Assembly (NCBI RefSeq): GCF_000454065.1
Contig: NZ_ATNE01000001.1
Location: 188,501-252,500 of the forward strand
Length of the DNA stretch: 64,000 bases
From: Brevibacillus thermoruber 423
GTDB lineage: Bacteria > Bacillota > Bacilli > Brevibacillales > Brevibacillaceae
Reading direction: 5' to 3'
The translations under genes were made by a program, and so were the position numbers. Each line of letters starts with the position of its first letter. Position 1 is the stretch's first letter. The notes beneath the pieces were generated by a model. The model made no database searches and had not been told where the DNA came from. It was given only the letters and a program-made list of their open reading frames with translations. Positions 57,007 through 64,000 of this stretch are shown here, one piece after another.

Positions 57007-57023
57007 TTAGTACCTGGTACTAA
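57007..57023. promoter_or_regulatory. FapR operator of fabH
   Basis: TTAGTACCTGGTACTAA, a 17-bp palindrome of the FapR consensus class, covering the -35 region. FapR releases the site when it binds malonyl-CoA. Confidence 0.88.
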
Positions 57024-57052
57024 GTTATGCACTTCTCCTGCAGGGGCCCCCG

Positions 57053-57090
57053 CAAAAAAACGCCCGGACCGTCGTCGTCCGGGCGTTTTT
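57053..57090. terminator. Bidirectional terminator after murC
   Basis: ACGCCCGGAC pairs with GTCCGGGCGT with A7 on one side and T5 on the other. Confidence 0.92.
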
Positions 57091-57115
57091 CGCCGTTTTC
57101 CGCATGTGCATGCCG

Positions 57116-58498
57116 CTACTTGACCAGCTTTTCCACCAGCCAGTAGGCGGATTTCCAAATGTCGCCAGCACCCATGGTCAGGACCATGTCGCCGGGCCGC
57201 AGCGCGTTGACCAGATGCTCCTGCACCTGCTCTTTCGTCGGGATGTACTGCGCGCGCGGGTGGCTGTTGGTGCGGATCTTTTCCACCAGCGCTTCGGCGG
57301 TCACTCCTTCGATTTTGGCCTCGCCTGCCGGGGAGTAGATGTCGGTGACGATCACCTCGTCCGCTTCTTTGAACGCCCGGCTGAACTCATCCATGAGAAA
57401 ATACGTGCGGGTGTATCGCTGCGGCTGAAAGACGGCGATCACGCGCCTGCCCGACGCCCGGGCGCCGTTCAGCGTGGCGATGATCTCCGTCGGATGGTGG
57501 GCGTAGTCGTCCACCACGAGAATGTCACGCGCCTCTCCGATAATCTGGAACCGCCGTTTCGCCCCTCTGAACGAGGCCAGTGCCTCCGCAATCTCGGCGA
57601 AGTTCAGTCCGGCTTCCAGGCAGACGATGATGGCCGCCAGCGCGTTGGCGACGTTGTGCTTGCCCGGTACGTGAAGCGTCAGCTCGCCGAGCAGCGTCCC
57701 GCGGCGGTACACCTCGCAGTGGGTGCGGCGGTCGCCGCAGACGATCGACCGTGCGCTGAACTCCGCCTGATCCGCAAACGACGGGTGGATGGCGTACGTG
57801 ATGACGGTCTCGGATACGGCTGTCATCATCTCCCGGACATGCGGATCGTCCAGGCACAGGATCGCTTTTCCGCCCGTTTTCAAGTGACTGAGGAACTGCG
57901 CGTACGCCCGCTTCAGATTATTGAAATCGCCGCCAAAATGTTCCAGGTGATCCGGCTCGATGTTGGTGACGATTTCGTACACGGGCCGGTACTCCAGAAA
58001 GGAACCGTCGCTCTCGTCGGCTTCCGCGACGACGAAATCGCTTTTGCCCGCTTTCGCGTTGGTTCCCGCGTTCAGCAGTTCTCCGCCGATGATAAACGTC
58101 GGGTCCACCCCGCACTCTTCCAGAACGTGGGCGATCATCGAAGTCGTCGTCGTCTTGCCGTGCGCGCCCGCAACGGCCACGCCCGTCCGCTCGTTGAGTA
58201 TGCGGGCCAGCATCTGAGAGCGGTGCAGCACGGGAATGCCGCTCGCCTGCGCCGCGACGACTTCCGGGTTATCCTTTGGAATACTGGTGGAATATACGAC
58301 CAGATCGCTGCCTTCGACATGTTTGGCGTCGTGGCCGATATGCACAACGGCTCCCCGTTCCACCAGTTTTTTGGCCAGGTCGTTCATTGCGACATCTGAG
58401 CCGGTTACCTTGTAGCCAAGGTCGATCAAGACGCGGGCGATGGCACTCATGCCATATCCGCCAATGCCCACAAAGTGGACGCGTTGGGCCTGATCCAC
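57116..58498 (-). CDS. murC: UDP-N-acetylmuramate-L-alanine ligase
   Basis: Adds L-Ala to UDP-MurNAc in peptidoglycan precursor synthesis. About 460 residues. UDP-binding [19 protein letters not shown]-loop [24 protein letters not shown], and [12 protein letters not shown] are present. GTG 58498 has AGGTG six bases upstream, while GTG 58507 is too near. It lies within the folC terminus, likely a valS-folC-murC transcript. In B. subtilis murC is elsewhere. Confidence 0.96.
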   Translation of the reverse strand: MDQAQRVHFVGIGGYGMSAIARVLIDLGYKVTGSDVAMNDLAKKLVERGAVVHIGHDAKHVEGSDLVVYSTSIPKDNPEVVAAQASGIPVLHRSQMLARILNERTGVAVAGAHGKTTTTSMIAHVLEECGVDPTFIIGGELLNAGTNAKAGKSDFVVAEADESDGSFLEYRPVYEIVTNIEPDHLEHFGGDFNNLKRAYAQFLSHLKTGGKAILCLDDPHVREMMTAVSETVITYAIHPSFADQAEFSARSIVCGDRRTHCEVYRRGTLLGELTLHVPGKHNVANALAAIIVCLEAGLNFAEIAEALASFRGAKRRFQIIGEARDILVVDDYAHHPTEIIATLNGARASGRRVIAVFQPQRYTRTYFLMDEFSRAFKEADEVIVTDIYSPAGEAKIEGVTAEALVEKIRTNSHPRAQYIPTKEQVQEHLVNALRPGDMVLTMGAGDIWKSAYWLVEKLVK

Positions 58499-58499
58499 C

Positions 58500-59870
58500 C
58501 TATTCACCTGCCTCTTCTACTGTAGTGGGAAAGAAAGCGCGAACTTGGGCGATGAAGTAGAGCGAACCGCAGACAACCAACCAATCGTCGCCGTTTGCCC
58601 TCCGGCTGTCCTTCACCCAAGAAGAAAGAAACGCTTGCCAGTCGGAAACGGACTCGAGGCTTTCCGCCTGCCATCCTCCCGAGCAAAACGCATCGTACAA
58701 CTGCCGGCTCCCGGCGGCGCGAGGAAAGTCAAACGTCGCAAGGTGAATGGTCTTCACACGCCCTTGCAGCGGTTTGAGCGCCTCCGCCATCCGAGCGAGC
58801 GGCTTATCCGCCAGTCCGGCAAACAGCAGGTGCAGCCGGGTGTCGGCCGTCACCAACCGCTCCAGACTGCTCACGAGCGCTTCTATTCCCTCCCGGTTGT
58901 GTGCCCCGTCCAACACGACCATCGGTCTTGACGAGACGACTTCTAGACGTCCTGGCCAGCGCGTTTGTTGCAGACCGCGGGCAATTTCTTCGTCTTCCAG
59001 CAAAAAGGAAAAGAAGTTGCGCAGCACGTCGATCGTCATCAGGGCAACGGCGGCGTTTTCCGCCTGATGGGGGCCGTTCATGGCCAGCCGGTAATCGGCC
59101 TCGTGCCGGCGGTGCAGGCTGCGGTAGCGGATGAGCTGCTCGCCCATCCGCTCCTCCTGCTGCTCAACGTCAAAGTGATGACCGATTGTGTACAGCGTGC
59201 TGCGTGTTTTCTCGGCGTGTTCCCGGAAAACGGCGAGCACCTCCGGCCGCCGTTCGCCGGTAACCACGGGCACACCCGGTTTGATGATCCCCGCTTTTTC
59301 CCGGGCAATCTCCTCCAGGGTGTCTCCGAGGACATCCGTGTGATCCATGCCGATGTTGGTAATGACGGAAACGAGCGGATAGACGACGTTGGTGGAGTCG
59401 AGCCGTCCCCCCAATCCCGCTTCCCACACGACAACGGCGGGTCTGGCAATCTTGGCGAAGTAGAGGATGGCGATCAGGGTGATCACCTCAAACTCCGTGG
59501 GCGAACCGTACTCCGTTTCCGCCGCGCAGCGCTCCACGAGCGGCTTCACTTCGTTGGCCACCGCCACCAGGTCATCCTCCGGAATCATGACGCCGTTGAA
59601 CCGAATCCGCTCGCGAAAATCGAGCAGATACGGAGAGGTGAACGTGCCCACGCTGTAACCGGCTTCCAGCAGCATCTGCGTCAAATAGGCGCAGGTGGAG
59701 CCTTTCCCGTTCGTGCCGGCGACGTGGACAAACGCCAGCCTGCGCTCGGGATGATCCAGTTCCTCCAGCATCCACCGCATCCTCTCCAGGCCCGGCTTCT
59801 GCCCGAATCTCAGCAGCCCGTGCAGCCAGTCAAGCGTTTCTCTGTATCCTTCCAAACGGTTTTCGTTCAT
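58500..59870 (-). CDS. folC: Folylpolyglutamate synthase / dihydrofolate synthase
   Basis: Adds glutamates to folates, and may also make dihydrofolate. 456 residues. P-loop [47 protein letters not shown] are typical of Mur-ligase-fold FolC. ATG 59870 (MNENRLEGY) has GGAG nine bases upstream; the ATG at 59885 has no such site. Follows valS as in B. subtilis. Confidence 0.95.
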   Translation of the reverse strand: MNENRLEGYRETLDWLHGLLRFGQKPGLERMRWMLEELDHPERRLAFVHVAGTNGKGSTCAYLTQMLLEAGYSVGTFTSPYLLDFRERIRFNGVMIPEDDLVAVANEVKPLVERCAAETEYGSPTEFEVITLIAILYFAKIARPAVVVWEAGLGGRLDSTNVVYPLVSVITNIGMDHTDVLGDTLEEIAREKAGIIKPGVPVVTGERRPEVLAVFREHAEKTRSTLYTIGHHFDVEQQEERMGEQLIRYRSLHRRHEADYRLAMNGPHQAENAAVALMTIDVLRNFFSFLLEDEEIARGLQQTRWPGRLEVVSSRPMVVLDGAHNREGIEALVSSLERLVTADTRLHLLFAGLADKPLARMAEALKPLQGRVKTIHLATFDFPRAAGSRQLYDAFCSGGWQAESLESVSDWQAFLSSWVKDSRRANGDDWLVVCGSLYFIAQVRAFFPTTVEEAGE

Positions 59871-59913
59871 ACCGCATTGCTCCATTCTCAAAAATATGCG
59901 AAAGGACGGCGGT

Positions 59914-62586
59914 TCATTCGCCTTTCAGTTCCGCCAGGCGGGCAATCACTTTGTCCCGCTTCTCCATGTAATCGGCCAGTTTGGCCTTTTCTTCGTCGAT
60001 CACTTTTGCCGGGGCTTTGGCCATGAAGCCCGGGTTGTTCAGCTTGTTCTCGATCCGCTCCACTTCCTTGTGCAGCGTCGCCAGCTCTTTTTCCAGACGC
60101 TTGATCTCCTGGTCGAGATCGATCAGGCCGGCCAGCGGCAGGAACAGCTCGGCGCCCGTCACCACGGCGGACATCGCCTTGTCCGGCGTCGCCAACTGCT
60201 CGCTGATCTCCAGGCGTTCGGGATTGCAGAAGCGTACGATGTACTCTTCGCCCCGCTTCAGGCGTTCCAGCGCAACGGCGTCGCCCGGTTTGATCAAGAG
60301 CTCGATCTTTTTGGACATCGGCACGTTGACCTCGGCGCGGATGTTGCGCACGCTGCGGATCACTTCCATGAGCAGGTTCATCTCCGCCTCGGCGTCCGGG
60401 AAGATCCACTGTTCGTTGACGGTCGGCCACGCCGCCACCGTGATGCTCTCGCCCTGGTGCGGCAGCGCCTGCCAGATTTCCTCGGTGATGAACGGCATGT
60501 ACGGATGCAGGAGGCGCAGCGTCTGATCCAGCACGGTGACGAGCACGGACTGGGTCGTCTTCTTCGCCGCCTCGTCGCTGCCGTAGAGCGGCAGTTTGGC
60601 CATCTCGATGTACCAGTCGCAGAGATCGTCCCAGATGAAGTTGTACAGCACCCGGCCCGCTTCGCCAAACTCAAACGCGTCCATCAGACGGGTCACGTCG
60701 GCGATGGTGGCCTGCAGACGGGAGAGGATCCACTTGTCCGGCGTGGACAGCTCGCCCGACAGGTCAATGTCCTCGTAGCGGAAGCCGGCCATGTTCATCA
60801 GGGCAAAGCGGGAGGCGTTCCAGATCTTGTTGGCGAAGTTGCGGTTCGCCTCCACCTTTTCCCAGTAGAAGCGCTGGTCGTTGCCCGGCGAGTTGCCCGT
60901 CGCCAGCGTGAAGCGGAGCGCGTCGGCCCCGTATTTTTCGATGACTTCCATCGGGTCGACGCCGTTGCCCAGCGACTTGGACATCTTGCGCCCTTCGGAG
61001 TCGCGGATGATGCCGTGGATCAGCACGGTCTCAAACGGATTTTGCCCGGTAAACTCCAGGCCGCTGAAAATCATCCGGGCGACCCAGAAGAAGATGATGT
61101 CATAGCCGGTGACCAGCACGTTGGTCGGATAGAAGTACTTCATGTCCTCGGTCTCTTCCGGCCAGCCCAGCGTGGAGAACGGCCAGAGCGCGGACGAGAA
61201 CCAGGTGTCGAGCACGTCCGGATCCTGCTCCAGCTTGTGGCTGTGGCAGTGCGGACACTCGGTCACGTCGTCGCGGGACACAATCGTCTCGCCGCAGTCC
61301 TGGCAGTACCAGGCCGGAATCCGGTGTCCCCACCAGAGCTGGCGGGAAATGCACCAGTCGCGGATGTTTTCGATCCAGCGCAGGTAGTTGTTCTTGAAGC
61401 GTTCCGGCACGAATTTGACGCTGTTCTCGCTGTACGCATTGGCGATGGCGGCGTCGGCCAGGGGCTGCATCTTGACGAACCACTGCGTCGACAGGTACGG
61501 CTCGACGACGGCGTCGCTCCGCTCGCTGTGGCCCACCTGGTGGATGTGCTCCTCGATCTTGAACATGACGCCCTGCTCGGTCAGGTCCTTGATGATCTGC
61601 TTGCGGCACTCGAAGCGGTCGAGGCCCTGATAGCGGCCGGCGTTTTCGTTCATCGTGCCGGTTTCGTCCATGACCACGATCTGCGGCAGGTTGTGCCGCA
61701 GGCCGATCTCAAAGTCGTTCGGATCGTGGGCCGGCGTGATTTTCACGGCGCCGGAACCAAATGCTGGGTCGACGTAGTCGTCGGCCACGATCGGAATTTC
61801 CCGGCCGACGATCGGCAGGATCACCGTTTTGCCGATCAGGTGCTTGTATCTTTCGTCATCCGGGTGAACGGCGACGGCGGTATCGCCCAGCATCGTCTCC
61901 GGACGGGTGGTCGCCACTTCGATGTAGCCGCGGCCGTCAGCCAGCGGGTAGCGCATGTGGTGCAGCGCGCCCTTCACCTCTTTGTAGATCACCTCGATGT
62001 CGGAGAGGGCCGTGCGGGCGACCGGGTCCCAGTTGATGATGCGGTTGCCGCGGTAGATCAGGCCTTTTTCGTAGAGGCGGACGAACACCTCGCGAACCGC
62101 CCGGGAGAGCCCTTCGTCCATGGTGAAGCGCTCGCGCGAATAGTCCAGCGCCAGCCCCAGCTTTTCCCACTGGTCGCGGATGTGTTGGGCGTAGATGTGC
62201 TTCCACTCCCAGACTTTTTCCAGAAACTTCTCCCGTCCCAGATCGTGGCGGGATATGCCCTGTTCGCGCAGGTTGGCCTCCACGCGGGCCTGGGTGGCGA
62301 TCCCGGCGTGGTCCATCCCCGGCAGGAACAGCGTGCTGTAGCCCTGCATCCGTTTGGCGCGGGTGATGATGTCCTGCAGGGTCGTGTCCAGGGCGTGCCC
62401 CAGGTGCAGCTTGCCCGTCACGTTCGGCGGCGGGATGACGATCGTGAACGGACGTTTGTCCGGATCACGCTCCGCCTTGAAAAACTGCTTTTCGATCCAG
62501 TACGGATACCATTTGCTTTCCGCCGCCTTCGGATCGTAGTTCTTCGGCAGCAGATGGTCGATGTCTTGCGTCGGTTGTGTCGACAT
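59914..62586 (-). CDS. valS: Valyl-tRNA synthetase
   Basis: Class I synthetase with editing domain. 890 residues. HIGH-type [20 protein letters not shown] in [14 protein letters not shown], editing-domain [16 protein letters not shown], and the C-terminal coiled-coil arm ([20 protein letters not shown]). ATG 62586 has GGAGG 7 nt upstream. The open frame to 62835 is part of the T-box leader. Controlled by the leader at 62587-62890. Confidence 0.98.
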   Translation of the reverse strand: MSTQPTQDIDHLLPKNYDPKAAESKWYPYWIEKQFFKAERDPDKRPFTIVIPPPNVTGKLHLGHALDTTLQDIITRAKRMQGYSTLFLPGMDHAGIATQARVEANLREQGISRHDLGREKFLEKVWEWKHIYAQHIRDQWEKLGLALDYSRERFTMDEGLSRAVREVFVRLYEKGLIYRGNRIINWDPVARTALSDIEVIYKEVKGALHHMRYPLADGRGYIEVATTRPETMLGDTAVAVHPDDERYKHLIGKTVILPIVGREIPIVADDYVDPAFGSGAVKITPAHDPNDFEIGLRHNLPQIVVMDETGTMNENAGRYQGLDRFECRKQIIKDLTEQGVMFKIEEHIHQVGHSERSDAVVEPYLSTQWFVKMQPLADAAIANAYSENSVKFVPERFKNNYLRWIENIRDWCISRQLWWGHRIPAWYCQDCGETIVSRDDVTECPHCHSHKLEQDPDVLDTWFSSALWPFSTLGWPEETEDMKYFYPTNVLVTGYDIIFFWVARMIFSGLEFTGQNPFETVLIHGIIRDSEGRKMSKSLGNGVDPMEVIEKYGADALRFTLATGNSPGNDQRFYWEKVEANRNFANKIWNASRFALMNMAGFRYEDIDLSGELSTPDKWILSRLQATIADVTRLMDAFEFGEAGRVLYNFIWDDLCDWYIEMAKLPLYGSDEAAKKTTQSVLVTVLDQTLRLLHPYMPFITEEIWQALPHQGESITVAAWPTVNEQWIFPDAEAEMNLLMEVIRSVRNIRAEVNVPMSKKIELLIKPGDAVALERLKRGEEYIVRFCNPERLEISEQLATPDKAMSAVVTGAELFLPLAGLIDLDQEIKRLEKELATLHKEVERIENKLNNPGFMAKAPAKVIDEEKAKLADYMEKRDKVIARLAELKGE

Positions 62587-62890
62587 AGCACAGCCTCCTT
62601 CGGAAAATAAAAAAAGCCTTTCATCCAAAGGACGAAAGGATTGTTTCGCGGTACCACCTTTGTTAACGCACGACCTCCCGGAAAACAGGCGGGGACGTGC
62701 GTTCCCTCTGACACATAACGGCTGTTGACCGGTTTCGGCTAAGCGGCACCGCTTCACCGAAACAACTCCCGGGCGACCTTCGACCATTCCCTGCCTTAGA
62801 GAATCTCGCAGCAGATGATTCTCCCTCTCTGCCAAGGCGTCCTGGCCTACTCTTCCCGTTCATCGCTTGTTCACTGTGGCGTTGTTGATC
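62587..62890 (-). promoter_or_regulatory. T-box leader of valS (valine-tRNA riboswitch)
   Basis: Minus-strand leader of about 300 nt. The antiterminator T-box AAGGTGGTACCGCG is at about 62647-62661, right before a terminator. Stem I has AGTGAACAAGCGATGAACGG and GGGAAGAGTAG-type conserved loops; its base pairs AACAAC with GTTGTT. GUC (Val) triplets occur in the specifier-loop region (GGUCGAAGGUCGCCC), so uncharged tRNA-Val should induce valS-folC-murC. Specifier choice is inferred. Confidence 0.9.
62606..62640 (-). terminator. T-box-controlled terminator
   Basis: CCTTTCGTCC pairs with GGATGAAAGG (loop TTT), then TTTTTTT. It competes with the T-box antiterminator. Confidence 0.92.
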
Positions 62891-62897
62891 CTACGTT

Positions 62898-62927
62898 ATT
62901 ATATACAAACTGCGCACGGCCCGTCAA
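62898..62927 (-). promoter_or_regulatory. Sigma-A promoter of valS
   Basis: Minus strand -35 TTGACG (62922-62927), 18 bp, -10 TATAAT (62898-62903). Confidence 0.88.
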
Positions 62928-62937
62928 ACCCGGCCTC

Positions 62938-63249
62938 CTACGCTTTTTTGACGCCAATGCCGAGCGCCTCCGCAAACCCCAGCAGTTCCAGGATGTCCAA
63001 AATCTCTTCCCGCACGTTGACAATTTCCACTTGTTTGCCCGCCGCAAGCAGGTCCTTGGTGGTGAAAAACAGGCTGCAGATCCCCGATGAATCGACAAAC
63101 GTCACGTCACGAAAATCAACCGTCACCTGTTGATTCCGCTCCCCGTATTCGCGCAGCAGCCGCCCCACTTTGTCCCCTACGGCCATGTCCAGTTCTCCGG
63201 CGAAAAACAGCGCGGCCTGTCCGTCCGCTTCCATTGCCCGGTATTCCAT
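62938..63249 (-). CDS. STAS-domain anti-sigma factor antagonist
   Basis: 103 residues from ATG 63249 (AGGAG seven bases upstream). The phospho-acceptor region VTVDFRDVTFVDSSGICSLF has the DSSG motif; the Ser is phosphorylated by a partner kinase in SpoIIAA/RsbV-type switches. It is just downstream of an HATPase (anti-sigma kinase-like) gene, a probable partner. Which sigma factor or phosphatase circuit is involved is unknown. Confidence 0.88.
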   Translation of the reverse strand: MEYRAMEADGQAALFFAGELDMAVGDKVGRLLREYGERNQQVTVDFRDVTFVDSSGICSLFFTTKDLLAAGKQVEIVNVREEILDILELLGFAEALGIGVKKA

Positions 63250-63342
63250 GCGCAAACTCCTCTCCTTGATTTTCTCATCACGTCAACGGTACTGACGGCT
63301 CCTCTGCTTACATTGTTACCCTTCTGTCCATTTCCCAAACAT

Positions 63343-64000
63343 TCACACAGGGTGGACGCGGCACTCCAAGACCAGTTTCGTCCCCGCCGGCGAGCTGCCG
63401 ATCAAGAGCCGGTCGCAGCACCGCAGCATGACGTGAAACCCGACTCCCAGCGATTCGCGGGTGGAATAGCCCTGGATCAGCGTCGCCCGCGGCAGTTCTT
63501 CGAGGTCGATGCCGCCCCCCTGGTCATGGACGACGGCGCGGCACACATCCCCATTCGCCCGGTAGAGGGTGACCGTTCCGCCGCTGCCGTGCTTCAGCGT
63601 ATTGCTGGCCGCTTCGTTCAGCGCCACGATGTACTGCATAAGCCGCTTGTCCGCCATTCCGAGCGGCTCCAGCACCCGTCTGCACTCGCGCCGCAGCCTG
63701 CCCAAATCCTCCGGAGCCCGCACGTCAATGGCGGCCAGCATCTGCCCCTCCCTGATCAGCGCAAACAGTTCCTCGTCGGTCAACAGGACCAGCTTGTCGC
63801 CGGTCACCGCCGCCAGCACCTGCTTGTACAAGTCCCACTCTTTTTTCTGCCGCCGCCGCTCCTCGGCGATGGCCGCCGTGATGTCGATCAGGGCGAGGCC
63901 GCACGTCCGGTCCGGCAGGGGAGACACGTACAGCTCGTAGACACGGCTCCCGTCCGGCGCCACCACCTGTTCCCTGAGCGCGGCTCCGCCGTCCGCCGCC
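63343..64000 (-). CDS. PAS-plus-HATPase (RsbW-like) kinase, N-terminus cut by the window edge
   Basis: The visible 219 residues have the end of a sensor domain, probably PAS (VVAPDGSRVYELYVSPLPDR), and a GHKL/HATPase_c_2 domain with ALNEAASNTLKHG (N-box), VHDQGGGIDLEELP (G1) and GYSTRESLGVGFHVM (G2). This is the architecture of Ser/Thr anti-sigma kinases. No H-box histidine is seen, so it is not a standard histidine kinase. The frame stays open to the right edge, so the start is outside. Functional partner is probably the STAS protein. Confidence 0.82.
   Translation of the reverse strand, partial: AADGGAALREQVVAPDGSRVYELYVSPLPDRTCGLALIDITAAIAEERRRQKKEWDLYKQVLAAVTGDKLVLLTDEELFALIREGQMLAAIDVRAPEDLGRLRRECRRVLEPLGMADKRLMQYIVALNEAASNTLKHGSGGTVTLYRANGDVCRAVVHDQGGGIDLEELPRATLIQGYSTRESLGVGFHVMLRCCDRLLIGSSPAGTKLVLECRVHPV

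Noticed and set aside
59896-62610. Plus-strand open frame of about 900 codons
   Set aside because: Antisense shadow of valS, His/Val-rich, with no domain.
62587-62835. N-terminal extension of ValS
   Set aside because: The stretch is the T-box leader; GGAGG before ATG 62586 fixes the start.

Overview
The window is an ordinary chromosomal segment of an endospore-forming, GC-rich member of the Bacillales. Gene order is that of the Bacillus subtilis block rel-apt-recJ ... secDF-spoVB ... yajC-tgt-queA-ruvBA ... bofC-safA ... pheA-pheB-obg-spo0B-rpmA-prp-rplU-spoIVFB/FA-minDC-mreDCB-radC-maf-spoIIB-comC-folC-valS, and almost everything is on the minus strand. Base composition plus DUF4321, a TIGR04086 protein, a SPOR/SpoIID protein next to queA, and murC, fabH and khtTU placed beside folC suggest Brevibacillus or a close relative (Paenibacillaceae). 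That is an inference from memory, not a database match. No tRNA, rRNA, prophage, CRISPR array or transposase was seen.

Layout. 1-20.3 kb: stringent response (rel, partial), purine salvage (apt), RecJ, a CDF metal transporter, SecF and SecD, ComN, SpoVB, CorA, YajC, queuosine enzymes (tgt, queA), a SpoIID/LytB-type exported protein and ruvCAB. 20.4-28.6 kb: an unknown exported protein, BofC behind a recognisable forespore (sigma-F/G) promoter, a secreted 5'-nucleotidase/cyclic phosphodiesterase, a CotS/YsxE-type coat kinase, and a SafA with two blocks of tandem repeats. Then come a 32-codon ORF, a frameshifted helix-turn-helix gene, and a 303-bp strongly self-complementary insertion that splits the pheA terminator. 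28.6-33.3 kb: a thrR-hom-thrC-thrB-pheA amino-acid operon. 33.4-41.4 kb: a PilZ-like protein, Obg, Spo0B, ribosomal proteins L27 and L21 with the L27-processing protease Prp, RNase G, SpoIVFA/FB and a cold-shock protein. 41.7-53.6 kb: the shape and division cluster rodA-minD-minC-PBP2-mreD-mreC-mreB with radC, maf, DUF4321, spoIIB and a short comC. 53.7-64 kb: khtTU potassium efflux, FapR-controlled fabH, murC-folC-valS behind a valine T-box, and a STAS/anti-sigma-kinase pair (the second gene runs off the right edge).

How the parts work together. Sporulation functions recur throughout: SpoVB, the SpoIID-like protein, BofC, SafA/YsxE, Spo0B, SpoIVFA/FB and SpoIIB. BofC, SpoIVFA and SpoIVFB belong to one checkpoint, the forespore-to-mother-cell control of pro-sigma-K processing. 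Rod shape (MreBCD, PBP2, RodA) and septum placement (MinCD) form one continuous cluster. Regulatory sites that could be read directly include several near-consensus sigma-A promoters, a FapR operator, a T-box and many intrinsic terminators, four of which contain the stop codon of their own gene.

The least expected features are three: the structured insertion at 28.27-28.57 kb with 23-bp flanking direct repeats; four exactly 48-residue-spaced repeats in the N-terminal half of PBP2; and the frameshifted HTH gene next to the insertion.
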